Source: Unio delphinus (taxonomy: Eukaryota > Mollusca > Bivalvia > Unionida > Unionidae). From it: a stretch of DNA of 64,000 bases. A model generated the notes under the pieces. The model was not told where the DNA came from. It made no database searches and saw nothing but the letters and a program-made list of their open reading frames with translations. Positions 1-14,700 of this stretch are shown in pieces (the first letter of the stretch is position 1; every line of letters begins with the position of its first letter). The stretch lies in contig JAQISU010001239.1 of assembly GCA_029339505.1 (NCBI GenBank), forward strand, positions 11,049,501-11,113,500. Reading direction: 5' to 3'. The position numbers were made by a program, and so were the translations under genes.

Positions 1-74
1 CAGTTGAGCGGGAGGTTTTGTTGAGTGATCAAAGGTACTGTTCTTGCAAATACTCTGAATAGACCAGTCTACCA

Positions 75-1411
75 GTGGATGCAATTGCTGCTAACATTTT
101 GCTCCGGTACCATGCCGAGAAAGGAATTCCATTAAGTACAACTGGGGATGGAGACTGTATTTTCAACGCCGTCTCAATCATTTTGTGCTGTAATGAATCC
201 AAGTCCATCGAACTGCGCTACAAGACAACTTTAATGATGGTGCTTGAACAGTCGGCGATTTTAGGGCATCCAAATAGATCAAGTATTCATTTATTATCGC
301 CAGATTATTCTGATGCAGCATTAAATTGCGTTCAGATTGGGAGCTTTTCCTCGGCGTGGACTATGATTGCCCTTGCCATGGTTACAAAGCGTCCGTTACG
401 TAGTGTTTATCCAGCTGTAAACGGGACAAAGGACTTGGCATTTAGAGCCTTAAATACAACTTTTAACCATGCAGCAGAAGGATCGACGATTTCAGTGATG
501 TGGAGCAATGTAACCAAACCAGCTAACGTTCTTTTAGCAAAAAAAGAAAAACATGGACCCCAATCCTGTTGTGGCATTGGTTGATAATAACGTCAATGAC
601 ACACATATCAATAACCCGACCATCAGTGAACCATCAATCAGTAACCCGACCATCAGTCCCAGGACCGTCCGTGAACCTCCAACCGTCAGTGAACCACCAA
701 GCAACAACCTGACCATCAAAACTGAAACTGTCAGTGAACCACTATCCGTCAGAGAACCACCAATCATTAAGCCGACCGTCAATGAACCTCCAGTCAGTAA
801 CCCAACCGTCCCTCAAAGTAAATTAACAGCCTCAACTAGTATCCTAGCCATCGATGACTATCCCAGTAATTACACACCTGAACGTGACGTTAGCATGGAA
901 ACGTCCACACCTAAGCGTCAATCAGATGACGGTGACTGGCAGACTCTGAAACGTCGTTGCTCCTCGTGGTCATTCAAGAATAATGATTCCACATATGTAA
1001 ATTGTTCGAACAGATATACCAGCCTAGTTGACAAAGATGACACTTATGACCTCGCACTGGAATCAATAAAGCCAAACAAGGTATTTAGGGAAAATGTTTC
1101 CGTAACAAATAATGAATCAGCATCAATATTTGGGAATTCAGGTCAGGTTACTCTTGCTGGGTCTCACAGTGGGATTTTGAAGAATGAGAAGTTTATGGAC
1201 ATAACAGAAACATTGAGAATTTTAAACCTAAATGAATATCATAGTGCACTACCACGTGTACCGCCTGGCATAAAAGAAAACGTGTTCTTTATTGTTGGCA
1301 ATACACTAAATGAGGAGAGAACGAAAACGGGTAAGTGGAGAGAATTTTGGGACGACTGTGGTACGTGGGTGAAAGGTACTTCTCCACAAATTACTTTGTT
1401 ACAGTAAACGA
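75..1411 (+). pseudogene. OTU-like N-terminal part of transposon protein (vertnin-like)
   Basis: The first open segment (75-584) has the OTU signature TGDGDCIFNAVS, with the Asp and Cys of the catalytic core, followed by an E-L-R-x-K-T helix typical of OTU domains in vertnin-like proteins. The frame changes near the A-rich stretch at 538-552, and coding continues at about 553-1407. That second part has a low-complexity tract (600-820) of Ser-Glu-Pro and Thr-Val/Ile-containing repeats and then a segment ending in GIKENVFFIVGN, which resembles GLKENVYFIVNN in the second copy (30141-30176). The OTU role within such transposons is unknown; assignment rests on the motif and on the paralogue. Confidence 0.55.
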
Positions 1412-3010
1412 GAAACTAGTCAGCGTTATAAAAAGAGACGGACAATATTGCACTGAAAAACAATTAAACGGTGTGAACGTCTACTGTCCACTTGAACCAC
1501 AACCAGATGCTTCTGACATGTTGGTTATGCATCGGGCATATAGCAAGCACAAGAACTCACTAAAATACAAGCGACGTGTAACTTGGATAGAAATGTGCCA
1601 CACTGTATGACACTATCTAAATTTGTCTCGATTATGGAGTATGTTGGTGTATTTCCTGGTAGGACAATTCATGGAAATACATTAAGACCAGAATCGCACG
1701 AAGAATACATAAGAACTACACAACGCGTAAAAGTTGTGGTTGCAAGTATGGTAAAACATGACTCCGCAAAAAATGTGTACGAGAAGATGTTTATGACATT
1801 CTCAGAAATATCAAGGTTGTCCAAAACATTAAACACAGACAGAAAAGACAAGAACGTCAACCGGCCAAAGTCATTTACAACAGAAATCTGGCCGACCACA
1901 TTTTTAATGTAGAAAGTAAAGTTTATTCTCAGCACCATTTCATTAGAGTTGTCCGACACGTTGATTCTGGTCCATCCATCATACTGTACACTGACGCACA
2001 GATACAGGATATTAAACGATTCTGTTGTACGATGGATGGAACGGTATTAGGTGTGGACAAAACATTTAATCTTCAAGAAATGTACTTAACATCAACATTT
2101 TTCAAAAACTGAGCACTTTTACGAACCGATACCGGAGAGTCTCCTATTTTTTTCGGCCCCTCTTTTCTACATGATAAATCTGACTTTAAAACTAACAATG
2201 CTTTCTTCTCACAAATTGCCAGTCATTTCACAGATGAAGAAATACAAAACATGGTTGTCGGCTCAGATGACGAAAGTGTGATTCGTAAAAGTTTAAAGCG
2301 GTCATTCCCTTGAGCGACACAGATTGTTTGTACACCTCACTTAAAGAAAAATGTCACTGGTTATTTACAAAATAGGGTCGGCGTCAACGTGCAAGACAGA
2401 AAATTAGTTTTAAACACCCTTTTCGGTAACGAAGGTATTGCACAAGCAGATAATTCAGTAGTATTAGAAGATAGAATAAAACATGCTACATATGTCATTT
2501 CGAAAAAAGCGTCGGGTTTCCAGCCATACTTCGAAAAGCGAATGCTACCAATACTGAAGGACCATATTAACTATCCTGAGAGGGTAAAAATGCTGACGCC
2601 CACTGGAACAATAATAATGCAGAGTCTGCAAATAATATCATGAAGATTGAAACCGATTGGAAGCAAAAAATTATCTCCGATTTGATAGACGTACTACAAT
2701 CGATTGTCAGTTCCCAGTATAAAGACGCCGAAAGATCATTTATTGGAAGAGGCAATTTTAAGCTGGCATCCAATTATATGCATCACAGAGTTTCTATTGA
2801 TGTTTGTTGTCAAGAAACAGAAACTGAACGACAAGCAATATTTAGAAAGTTTCTCAAAGACATGGGTATAAAAAAGTTAACAGTAAGGTCAACAAATGGT
2901 AAAATCACTATACCAAAGACACCATCAGGAGGGAAAAAACCTCACCAGACAAAACGGATGAGAGCTGAGTGGAGTCAGACTAGAACAATTATAATATTTA
3001 ATGTACATTA
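1400..3010 (+). pseudogene. MULE-like DDE transposase, broken
   Basis: Translation in several frames gives a transposase-like chain. LGVDKTFNL (about 2050-2076) supplies the first Asp, GSDDESVIRKSL (about 2260-2298) the second, and a degraded Asn-rich/Glu segment near 2610-2640 corresponds to NNNCESMNH in the second copy. A CTPHLK segment between them matches the CTRHLQ of copy 2. Stops or frame changes occur near 1411, 1610, 1912, 2110, 2313 and 2641, so the gene is dead. The family would cut and paste its own element; MULE-type is inferred from the D/D/E spacing and the C/H motif. Confidence 0.55.
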
Positions 3011-3124
3011 CTATAATTTGTTTTGCAATATTCTTTTTTTGTCCCCATTACTGTCCATTACTGTCCACTACAACCCATTACTGTCCTACAGCCCATTACT
3101 GTCCATTACTCTGTTTAGGGAGAC

Positions 3125-4083
3125 CCGAATCAAGTAATGAAGATATGCTTGAGCTACTCCGTGTTAATTTTAAATAATCAAAGCAGTTTATGTTATTAAC
3201 GACGAGAATGTGTGCTTTTCCAGCTAGTTTTATGGTACAGTTGTGAAGGAGATGCACTTTTGGTCGTCATTATTCTCATTGGCACATTGTAATCAGCGTA
3301 GTCAAAAATTGGAATAATATAAGATTTGTTTATTTTATTTCTAAGGATAATCGATCTTATTTAAAACCACTAAGAATATTAAGCAATTCAATTTTTCCCA
3401 GGCTTTATCGCGTGCCAAGTGGCATCACTGGATAATATAATGCACAGACGTTTGTGCTGATAAACCTTTTTTATGTTTGTTTCGGCCATGCATATTATAT
3501 GATTTTGATTCCATTTCTGTGTTAACTAACCAATGTCTGGACCATTCTAATATCTTTTGAATATCAATGTTTAAGATTTCGCTAGCTGTGGCCTGGTTAT
3601 CAACTATTATATACAGTGCCGTATCGTCAGCAAAAAGTCTGATTGATGATTCTTTATTTTCAATAATTTCATTGATGAAAATTACAATTAATAGTGGTCC
3701 CAAAATAGGCCCTTAAGGGCCTCCAGCATTAATGCATCGAACATCTGAGGATCTATAATTTATAATAACTCGTTGTTTTCTTGACAGTTAATGGCGTTCA
3801 ATAACATTTTTCATGAATATGAATACGTTTTAATTTCGAGAGGAAACCTATGTGAATAACTATCGAAATCCTTGCTAATATCAAATAAAACGGTCCTAAT
3901 TTCCTTTCCTTGGTCTAGCGTAGAACACATTGCAATGTAAATGTCTGTTAAATGATGTGTTGTAAAATCGCCCTGCGAACAAAATCTGCTCTACTATAAT
4001 GAATAGGAAAAGCAAGCAGGAAATAACAACCAGCCATGTCAAAACATCCATTTGTAGAAATGTTTTTCAATTACCAATTTGCA
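3125..4083 (-). mobile_element. Non-LTR retrotransposon (LINE) reverse-transcriptase fragment, copy 1
   Basis: The minus strand encodes GPLLIVIFINE followed by SIRLFADDTALY, the reverse-transcriptase catalytic motif with both Asp residues. Upstream on the minus strand (about 3800-3960) lies a broken stretch matching the QGDFTTHQLTDIYTAMCSA and DISKDFDS blocks seen in copy 2. This pattern is typical of Jockey/CR1-like non-LTR elements. Only the central RT region is present, with frameshifts and no endonuclease domain, so it is a dead fragment. It is closely similar to 32565-33545 over its whole length. Confidence 0.8.
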
Positions 4084-4760
4084 ACAAATTACCTTACCCG
4101 GTTGATTTGTTTGCATGAAATGTACTTAACCAAAGTCTTCAACCGCTGAGACCACACTGTCGGAAATATTGTTGTTGGAATGATAAGTCTTCTCATGTAC
4201 AATTTTTGCCGGCCATTTTCAGACATGTAGATCACAGTTATTAGTGACAAGAAACCTGAACCTGGACTATGTATCCATGGAAACGACTTGCAATTCCTCT
4301 GACACAAATGCTTTGTTGATGACTTTGCTGCTCGTTCATCCGCAATAATATGTTGACCATTCCGGAAAATCAATCCCGTCTGTGACTACAAATATATCAA
4401 TGGACCATACCAGGTCAGTAGCACGACTTTACCCACCATGGTGCAATGAAATAGTTTTTAAACGAGCCTAACACGCTTGGTTGTGCAACTGATTTATGCA
4501 TAACGATGACAGTCTTCTGCTGAATTGCTGCAGCAGGGTTTAATCCAATCGTGCGTGTAACCTTTAAGTGCTTGTACGACTGATGCAAATCGTGTTAGCC
4601 ATTCCCACGATTGCTCTCCATGGAGAACACTCAAAGTTCGAGACCACGTGCTCATTCGCGCATTAGTGTATAAATAATCATTTTGTAATTGTACGATTAA
4701 CTCGTTCCACATTCCACCAATGACTTGATCACTATTTATGTCAACATGTCCAAGACGAAC
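4083..4760. repeat. Dispersed repeat R, copy 1
   Basis: This segment recurs in two pieces elsewhere: 33546-33984 before the Polinton nest and 63598-64000 after it. It follows a retrotransposon fragment here and at 33545. No recognisable protein motif was found in its short open frames. It may be part of a longer composite transposon. Copy 2 has about 190 bp inserted where this copy reads through at about 4268. Confidence 0.7.
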
Positions 4761-5762
4761 CAGCTCTTTATGTTTTTGTTTTCTTTAAACAAACGTGTAT
4801 GAACGGCTGAGACACTCACAGAATCTTTGGAAGTCAGCGGCTTGGCTTCCTTTTATCTGATGGCAACATCTACAATGGATAACGAGTATGTGTATGTGTG
4901 TCCTTGTACACGTTCATGCGAAACAAAATATCAACCGATTGAACTTCATTAGGTGTCCTCACATGAAACCATCCGCCGAAATTAGTAAGGGTAGGCAAAT
5001 TTGCCTGTACTCTTGTTTGGTCAACCATGCTCGAGTAATCCAATGGGTGACGTTTTCGACGCTTTACAAATTTTCAACGGCCACTTCACCTTTCCAATAA
5101 CCGTAAGAACTGTAGTACGGAAGGTACGTTTTCTTTTTCGTGTTTGTTTATTATATAAATATATTTTTACATCGAAATACATGACTTTGTTCACCATCTA
5201 CTAGCCTCCGAATGCAATCTTAGTCTTCATATCTCCTTTGATGATACATCTCGCGTTTTATTTTCAGAGTGAAGAATTAAATTCATTCAAGTCATGGATA
5301 AGAACTGTATCAACACCATGACACGTAACGGATATCACTTGATGCATTGTACGATATATCATATCGGTAATATACAGCATCGCCACGATTCATATGTGCT
5401 TCACAAGCTTGGGTTGGTTCTTATAATCAGGTCCTATATCCAGCCATGTTCCAAGTCATAGTAATTGTATCTCGTGATATGCTTTTTAAGTTAAATTAAT
5501 GAATACACAAAATGTGAAATTCAAATAAACAACAATATAATATCATTTAATAACATGCATTTCTCAAATAAAATTCAAATTAAAAACCGTATCACTCGTC
5601 TTTGACTCGGCCAAGTGACGGTCTATTTCATCATCTGACTTAGTGCGATAGATTTTCCTCTTGTATTGTGTTCCTACTCATCAGTACTATGCTTATCTTC
5701 ACTGGACTCCAGCTCCTTCAATTGCGTCTAACTTCTGCCTCCGTTCTTCAGTATCCATTGCC
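4761..5762. other. No feature recognised
   Basis: AT-rich sequence with only short open frames that lack domain motifs. I see no gene, RNA gene or clear repeat structure. Confidence 0.5.
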
Positions 5763-6120
5763 TTCTTTGGTCATGCATTTGTGCACATCGAAATACCCAT
5801 TGTCTCTGAGATGGTGTACGCGGTATGCATCGTTTCTCAATCTTATTAAACAGAACAATATCACATAATCAGACGCATTTCTGTACATTGCCATTCTAGA
5901 AATTGTACACAGATATCCACATATCCATACGCTGATATATCCTTACACATGATACTCCTACAAAATATACACAAATAGTCAAATCCCTAGTAACTAATGT
6001 TGGACACTGCAACAAAGTTATAATTCAATTCAACATTTGAAAATCTAGAATATCACATGAATAAATAAACTACAAATGAATGATACCCTACATATGGTAA
6101 TTTTACGTACGAACGATTCT
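5763..6120 (+). repeat. Left arm of an inverted-repeat pair
   Basis: This stretch is similar to the reverse complement of 8815-9355, with small indels. Shared blocks include TTGGTCATGCATT, TTCTCAATCTTATT, AATCAGACGCATTTCTGT and TCCTTACACATGATACTCC. The arms bracket about 2.7 kb and could be ends of a decayed element or two opposed dispersed repeats. Confidence 0.75.
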
Positions 6121-6410
6121 AGTAATGAAGGATCCATACTGCACATAATTAGAGTACAATTACTTTACTGTAATAGATTACAATAATAGAGCAAATATTG
6201 TAATTCTACGTACTAAAGATTCTAGCAATCAAGCATACATACTGCACATAATTAGAGTATAATTACCTTGCCGTAATAGATTACAATAATAAAAAAATAT
6301 TGTAATTATACGTACTAATGATCCTAGTAATAAATGAAGTATATATACTGCACACAATTAGAGTACAATTGCATTGCCGTAATAGATTACAATAATAGAT
6401 CAAATAGTGA
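6099..6410 (+). repeat. Tandem repeat, about 104 bp x 3
   Basis: Three consecutive units each contain a TACGTAC block, an ACTGCACA-AATTAGAGTA block and TAATAGATTACAATAATA. The units differ by scattered substitutions. No coding potential. Confidence 0.8.
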
Positions 6411-8814
6411 CTGACCTGTCTAAAGCTCCTTTGTAATTCCCAGAGAAACACATTTCCCGCCAATTTCGATTGATGTCGGATGACTTTATCTTCCTTATAA
6501 TTTCCGCAAGATGGTTCAGCGACTACAGACGTTTAGTTATCAAGATAATAGATTTTAGATTGAGATTCCAACTGTGGCCACGTATTGCTAAACTCTGAGT
6601 GCTTGTTGATTCACGACTGATTCACATAATTAGCAGACACTTCAGTCTGTCAAGTGTGGATTACGACCCCCACCTGATGTTCTCTTTGATCCGAACACGC
6701 CATTTCATCAATTATCTGTGAGTTATGTTATAGCCATGTTATATACACTGGCTTTGATAAGGCCCCATTCACAAGTTCATATGACCATGATAAAATAAAT
6801 TGCTTGACACCTTATTGTTCGCAACACTGACCGTCGTACATTTATGACTCGGAATGATTAGCCTTATGGTCTAGCACATACATGTTGCAATATGGTCATT
6901 GTTCCTTTCAAAGTGACAGTGTTTGAGGAAATGAAAATCAACTTAATAACTCAACAACAAATGAACAGTCGACAAAGAAATCAGATTGTGGAGTGAGCCT
7001 GGATGTAAATGGTCGATTGGACCAGATCGATAATGTGTAAACAAAGATACATTTTAAAAATGCAACCGATCTCGTATTTGAAACTGAGGAGCTTGTGTTG
7101 GCAGATCAAAATGTAAGAGATTTCCAGTATTATTCGTACCGGTCAATAATATAAAGATCCTCGTGAACAAAATGCAGTTACACGTGCATGACACTTCTCA
7201 GTATTTTCACCTGTGCAGGGCCTTCTGAGAAATCCAGGAAGAACTTTTCAAGACGACGATGCAGGTACCAATTACGCTCGCGGTACCAAGATATAATTTG
7301 CCAACATTATTATCATAATATTGTTCAGTTGCACACTATATATTATGGATTGAAAGGAAATCAAATAGATTCTTGAGAGCGTTGACATAGCACGAAACCT
7401 ATAGAATTACCCAGATACCAAGTCCGCTGGCCCATCTAAGATGTTTCACAAGGATGGATCAGACCATGCAGATCATAACTAGGACATCAAACATTAACGG
7501 TCCTAATAAATACGGCTTAACCTGAAAGAAGCCACGCAAAGCCCGACAAAATCTGACAATGCCACACAAAGACACGCAGTCATATTAAAAGACTGTATAT
7601 GTTGTTCATTATGTTGATGAAACAATTAACTTAGCAGAAAGACTAATTTTCAACATTGTCACGTTGGTAGAATTAACCGAATTTCAAAATTTTTATGATA
7701 GACCCTAAAGCTATAATTTCGAGCCTTCAAAATGTATAAAGATGTCCAATCAGTTAATTGACATAGCCATATATTAGTGACGTGCGATTTATTTTTGCCA
7801 ATGCCAGTTACGTAACATTGTTTACAGGTAAGTGATGGAATTCTTTGTTTGGAACAAGGGGGCATCAAAGATGGTCGTAAACATCCTTGACAGAGTGTTG
7901 GAAGAGACAGTGTCTGATCATTATGAAACGACGTCCAATCGGAATTGAGCAAGGCGTGCCAAACATTAGAATCTCATGTTAAATCTGTTATCTTGAGAGC
8001 TAAAATAGACAGTATGCTAGAATCATCAGGCGGAAAGTAAAGAGAAAAAAAGCGACTTCGAAGCCATTCGTTATTGGCTGAAAAATTGGTTATTCTGGGA
8101 ATATCAAGAAGCTTCTAAACAGGTCAGTTAATATTTGCTCAATTGTTGTAAAATATTACTGCAAAGTAGTTGTACTTTAATTATTGCAGTATGTATTAGG
8201 ATAGATTTTTTAGTAAAATTAAAAAGATTGCCATTTTCTTTAAATTGTATTAAAGTAATGTTTTATTTATTTATATTAAAGTAAATTTATAAAATATATT
8301 AAGATTAATTTCATTTATTTCTAAAGCACAACAATATATGTTTATGGAATGAAAATAGTTGCTGCGCAAGCGAGAAAAAGCAATGTATATCGCCGTATTG
8401 TATAAAACCATTAAGATAACTAAAGCTATACGAATGTACAATGCTGTGTGATATAAGCGTATTATGTTACTAAAACATTTCGCTGATTCAGCGACAACTC
8501 CCAAGTTTTCTCAGTAAGAAATATATAATTCTGCAAACTAAAGAGATTTCAAGATCATGATTGGCGAATAGCAACAAGTCGCGCAGATCGCCCAAGTCAG
8601 TTCTGTATACCGACAAGATAGCAATATGATCGTCTATTCATTACAGATCCGATTCCGTACCTAAATTTCCCCCAAGACATATCCATCATAATGTGACATA
8701 CTTTTTTAGGAACTCGTTCGTTTCTTCTTCTTTCTATCGTCCTGAGTTCCCATTATGTGTTTATGAGAACAAGCCGTAAACATTCACATAAATATTCTTT
8801 TAAAATATGTATAC
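6411..8814. other. No gene recognised between inverted-repeat arms
   Basis: About 2.4 kb of AT-rich DNA with short open frames only. None shows a transposase motif or another domain, so this interval gives no proof that the flanking inverted arms bound a transposon. Confidence 0.4.
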
Positions 8815-9355
<541 letters not shown>

Positions 9356-10400
9356 AATTGGTAATGGCCTATCTATAATGTTAGTGTGAGCTTACATAGC
9401 TGAATGAATATGCAATGCTAAAGTCCGTGTATGTATACTTTAGAAGCTTTTAGGAACGAAAGGGAATTACCCAGTGGAGTGGTCCGAGTCTCTGGCAGTC
9501 AAAAGAGAAGGAAGAACGGAATGAGACAAAGAAATAACGGAGTGAGAGAAAGGAAAAGAGAAGGAAGAATCATACAGATGAGTTTGAATTCTGGAGAGAA
9601 GGCCGTCACTTGGTCGAGTGATAGGGTGTTAGTTTAATTTTATTTGAGAGATGACTGGTATTGAATTATATTACTTTTTTGTTATTTGAATCTCAATTTG
9701 TGTATTGATTTATTTAACTGTAGGCACCACTGAGTTGTGCACACATGCCTTAAGAGAATCAATGGATACACAAAATTGTATTACCATCATTTGTTAAACA
9801 AATGCACTAGATGAGCCATTGTACCAGTGCAGCCTAAACGAGTTTCAAAGGACTGGTGTACAGTTTATATTTACAGTAAATCAATATTGAATCAAAAACA
9901 TTACCAGCGATAACAATTGCTTAAAAATGCATGAAAATATACATTTTTAACAAAAAGGTCTATACCTACATGACAGATCACTGAATAGATTCGTTTGAAA
10001 AACTTAGATAAGTATGACAAAGTATGTATACTTAAAATGCATGTACATCAATATCATATTTATTAATTAAGATATAAAGAAAAATGGATTCTAAAAATTT
10101 AAATGTTATCTTGAAACCTAAAAGAAAACAAAAGATATAGATCATGTTTTAAACCAAAGAAACTAAAACATTTTAACTCCGGTTTTCCACTGACTGCTAA
10201 ATAAAATGAAACAAAAGACATTTACATTGATACCATGGCCATGTCATAAATGCACTACTAAATTCTTTGAAATCATAAGTTCTCAGCTTAATTCACATTC
10301 TATTCCAGACCTAGGGGCATCAAATTTAAAAGGAAGTTTCCTGTACCTTCAAGTTTTTACCTTTGGTACTTGGGCCAAATTTTAGTGTTTGTTATGATAG
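9356..10400. other. No feature recognised
   Basis: A purine-rich, Arg/Lys-coding stretch at 9431-9637 looks like low-complexity DNA and not a gene. The rest is AT-rich with no motif. Confidence 0.45.
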
Positions 10401-11085
10401 GTGCTTTTTTTAATGCCACCAGATTATTTAAGTAACAATGTATTTTTTGCGAATTATCATTATTTAAGTAACAAGGTAAATTTTGTGAAGCATCATTATT
10501 TAAGTAACAAGGTATTTTTTGCGAAGTATCATTATTTAAGTAACAAGGTATTTTTTGTGAAGTATCATTATTTGAGTAACAAGGTATTTTTTGTGAAGTA
10601 TCATTATTTAAGTAACAAGGTATTTTTTGTGAAGTATCCTTATTTAAGTAACAACGTATTTTTTGTGAATTATCATTATTTAAGTAACAAGGTGCTTTTT
10701 GTAAAGTATCATTATTTAATTAACAAGGTATTTTTTTGTGAAGTAACATTATTTAAGTAACATGGTATTTTTGTGAAGAATCATTATTTAACATGGTATT
10801 TTTTGTGAAGTATCATTATTTAAGTAACAAGATATTTTTAGTGAAGTATCATTATTTAAATAACAAGGTAATTGTTTGGTGAAGTATCATTATTTAAGTA
10901 ACAAGGTATTTTTTGCGAAGTATCATTATTTAAGTAACAAGGTATTTTTTGTGAAGTATCATTATTTAAGTAACAAGGTATTTTTTTGGGTGAAGTATCA
11001 TTATTTAAGTAACAAGGTATTTTTTGTGAAGTATCAATATTTAAGTAACAAGGTATTTTTGGTGAAGTATCATACTTGAGTTGCC
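10401..11085 (+). repeat. Minisatellite, 36-bp unit, about 19 copies
   Basis: Successive units read close to AGTATCATTATTTAAGTAAC followed by AAGGTATTTTTTGTGA. Because 36 is a multiple of three, both strands show open frames encoding 12-residue repeats; these follow from the array and show no sign of being genes. Units vary by single bases and by a few truncated copies near 10770-10800. Confidence 0.95.
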
Positions 11086-11676
11086 ATCTTGATCTTATAT
11101 GTGAAGTAAGAATTTTAGTTTTCATTTATGTTGGAGTTTTTTTTTAAAAAATGTTTACCCAAAGTTGAAATCAGTGAAGTGAAGGCACTATTGGATGCAG
11201 TAATGAGTCACAAAATCACAGGTTACTTGATCATTTGATTGATACAAAAAGAAAACAGTTATAATTTTGAACTCCAGATTTAGCCACAGCATGTGTATCA
11301 TTGAAGGGCTAACATGCAAACAGACTGTTCCTCTATTTTCGCACCTTCCCTAATTAGAACATATTTAGTTCACTGTTATGATCCTGTCTACAATCACGAA
11401 ACATGGACATGAAGAGAATTTCTTATTCTTGTGTCTATTGTATGCTTTACGTCAGGGTTAAATTTTAAGTTTCCTGTTAATTTCTCAAGCACTTTTAATG
11501 TTGGAATTGTAACCTTAATGAAAAGTATCTGGGCTTCTACAACACCCATATAAGAAAGAAGCTTAATTGAGACATATGTTTGATCATGTACTGTCATGTA
11601 TTTTTACATTTACCACAGGACCACAAGTTTTGGAATTTTGTAATAATAAGTTTTAAAAATTACTTAATACAGTACG

Positions 11677-11678
<2 letters not shown>
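11086..11678. other. No feature recognised
   Basis: AT-rich flank between the 36-bp minisatellite and a (TA)n tract, with no recognisable coding or RNA signal. Confidence 0.45.

Positions 11679-11766
<88 letters not shown>
11679..11766. repeat. (TA)n microsatellite
   Basis: About 88 bp of alternating T and A. Confidence 0.98.
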
Positions 11767-11768
<2 letters not shown>

Positions 11769-14700
11769 CAGAAAACAAAAGCATGGGATTACAAAGCATA
11801 ATGAAAACACTATAGAGTAAATTGTAGATAAATTGGGTTAGTTTTAGAGTGCACTTGAATAAACAAGATTTCAGAAAACCGTGCAAAACAGGATTCCATG
11901 GAATTACAAACAAAGCATGATGAAAATGATTATGGCTAAAGAAATATCTTAAGTTTTGTTGCATCTGTTCCTACAACTGATGTGAGTTTTCAGTGCTATT
12001 GAATGAGATACTGGATAGTCTCTGTTTCCATGCACAAGCGGCAATTCATTCCAGGTAGCTATGCCCTGATAAGCAAAACAATGTTGCCCTTAGTACTTGG
12101 TTTTAATAGTGTGAATAATGTGATTATGAAATGGCAGAAGAATAACCTTTTGAGAAGGGCAGAACACATTGATGAGGTTAGATGGGTTGCTGGTGAAACT
12201 CTGTACATATTATGGTCATCATCTAACAATGTCTATTTTAGAAAATCACTATGCTTTGATTATATTTTATTGCAGCCTTAGAGCAGAATATTGTGTACAA
12301 CTGAACCTTATGAATGCATCTAATTGCATAATTCAATAGATTGTCATGAAGTTTGGGAAATGTTATAACAATCTGCAAGTTATTTTACGATAAAACTATA
12401 ATGCAATTCTTTTTCTACTAGTTATAGCCCAAATTTGATCTGGAACCTGATAGTTTATGACAAAATCTTGTGTATGCGCTAGAAATTGTATGGATGTTGT
12501 GAAATATTGCATATTTCCACAAATAACTGTCTTTCTGCAAATTTGTTAGAGTTATTGCCCGTATTGTCTTGTATTGGACCATTGCATGTGACAGAATCTT
12601 GTAAATACAATCTTACCCACATTTGTAAAATTATTGATTCCTTTGAATCTTGGCACATGTTCTCCTAATATCCGAAGATTCATATTGTGAGAAATTCAGC
12701 TTTGTTGGAATTACTGACAGATCTTATGGTTCGAGTTACTGCTGTTTTTGACTTAAACAGCATATATAATGTTTGACAGATCTTGTGAATAGTTTCATTG
12801 GTTGCCAGGGACCATTCAGCATATTCTGGCCATTTTATGAAATTATGCATACCACTTTGCTCCTATAATTGTTGTTAGAGTGTTCGTACTTCTGTTTTGC
12901 AGCTGAATGAAGTTTAAGATAGACATCTGACAGTTATGCAGTTTGATATGGATTGATGTAAGACATAGCTCACTTATTCATATTACTGTGATCTTGAGAT
13001 GCATAAATAAACAAACAAAAAACACATATTGTTCAGTCTTTGCACTCCATCAATTTTGAAAAGTAGCTGCCCTTGTTATACTTATAACCTGATCCGGGAA
13101 ATGACTGGATTACTGTTAAACTTAGTTTGTATTTTGTATCTGTGATTACAAGACATGCTCAAATCCTTATTGATGAAACGATTAATGTTATTTCACTGAT
13201 GTTAAATTTAATCTACAAAATTTTTTTATCATATTTTTGAGAAGATTCATAGGCTAATTGATAGGTTTTGATGCCCCATGACTGTAGTAGCACAAGAAAG
13301 AATTTTGTTTGGCAGTTGTCGATCATAATAAATGTCTCTTTTGTACATTCTGATTAATACAAAGACTTTAACGTTTACCAAATTTTTTTCTACCAGTTTC
13401 TGAACTGGTACATGGTTTACAATAATCGAAACAATGCTATTTAAATGAAACAATTACTGAACAGACAACTGCTATTGTAAAGTGCAAGCCATGTCTGCTT
13501 CAGATTGCATCATTTCCTCAAAGTATTTTGCTGCGTATTTATTACAGAATTCAGTATGTAATATATGTCCTCATTATGTTCTTACAACTACGTAAATGTA
13601 CACAATGAAACATAACGCAACTGTTTATGCAATGTGGAAATGTGCATCGGATGCTTTTGTCAAATCAACTGTTATGACTTTGTTACGATCTTAAGAAACT
13701 TAAAAACTTTGAACACTGTTGATTTCAAATAAAATATTACTAATCCAAACATGTTTTGCAAAGGTAAATAATAGTTTAAATAATAAAATGATATCAGCAA
13801 TATTTGTAATCAACCTGATGCATGCTTAAATAATTTACATCAACTTTGGCTATTTCCTAGCAATGCTACATTCAGTGCCACAACCATACATACGTCAAAA
13901 AAAGAATGTATAGAAAATTCCTACTAAACAGTCATCTTAAGCAAATATGTGGAAATATACAATTTAGTTGTCAAAGGCAGCTACATGTATGTTCATTTAA
14001 ACATTTACTTATTTTATAAACATTTACAGGCAGTAAACTTACTAAGTTTACATGTGTAAACATTGCAATTTTGTTAAAATGTATGACATGACATAGACAT
14101 CTGACGGGCAACAGTAAAAACCATTACCTGGCAACTTTAGAAATTCCTGATCTACTGATATTTTGTAGCCTTCTAAATAAATTATTGCATTTCATATTAA
14201 AAAGAGTTATTGACGGTAATTTAATTGGTCAATAGAATATAATCTTGTATCAGTATCAGCACTATCTGCATATCACAAAATCTATTAAATTATTGATTAT
14301 CACAAAACCTATTAAAGTTAGAGTAATGTAATTTAACACTTTGTTATGGCTACAAGAAGGCAAATCGATTAGATTTTCTGGTCGTTCTAGACATTTTTCA
14401 ATTTTGGTCACATATTTTAATATTTTGCACTTTTTTATTTATATTTTTGATAATAACATGTTTTCACAATTAAGTGAAAACCACTTTAGGCAGATTCGTG
14501 AAATTTGGTAGGTATAGTTTGTATTCACGTGTATATAACCCAATTACAGATTTTTGTATCAAAAAAATTAAAACAACTTGGCATAATTAAGAAAATGCCA
14601 CTGAGCTTGATAAATTAAATTTGTTATGCATGTTATTATGCATAAGTAGATGATCTGAATAGATTTTATTGCTGATATTGCATATTTTTGTCAAGTCCAC

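Larger units (their letters stand above)
1..3010 (+). mobile_element. Decayed OTU/MULE-type DNA transposon, copy 1 (left end outside window)
   Basis: An OTU-like cysteine-protease domain is followed by a MULE-like DDE transposase in the same order as at 28195-31855, so the two loci are diverged relatives of one transposon type. The reading frame is broken several times, so this copy cannot encode an active product. No terminal inverted repeats were found; the left end lies beyond the window and the right end is taken as the loss of coding homology before the retrotransposon fragment at 3125. Confidence 0.65.

Noticed and set aside
10401..11085. CRISPR-like array of 36-bp repeats
   Set aside because: Units are directly adjacent with no unique spacers, and the genome is animal.
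10401..11125. Open frames on both strands with 12-residue repeats, looking like repeat proteins
   Set aside because: The 36-bp minisatellite unit is divisible by three, so frames stay open on both strands without selection.
12003..12281. Possible small host gene
   Set aside because: No domain, signal or paralogue was found; it looks like a chance open frame in AT-rich DNA.
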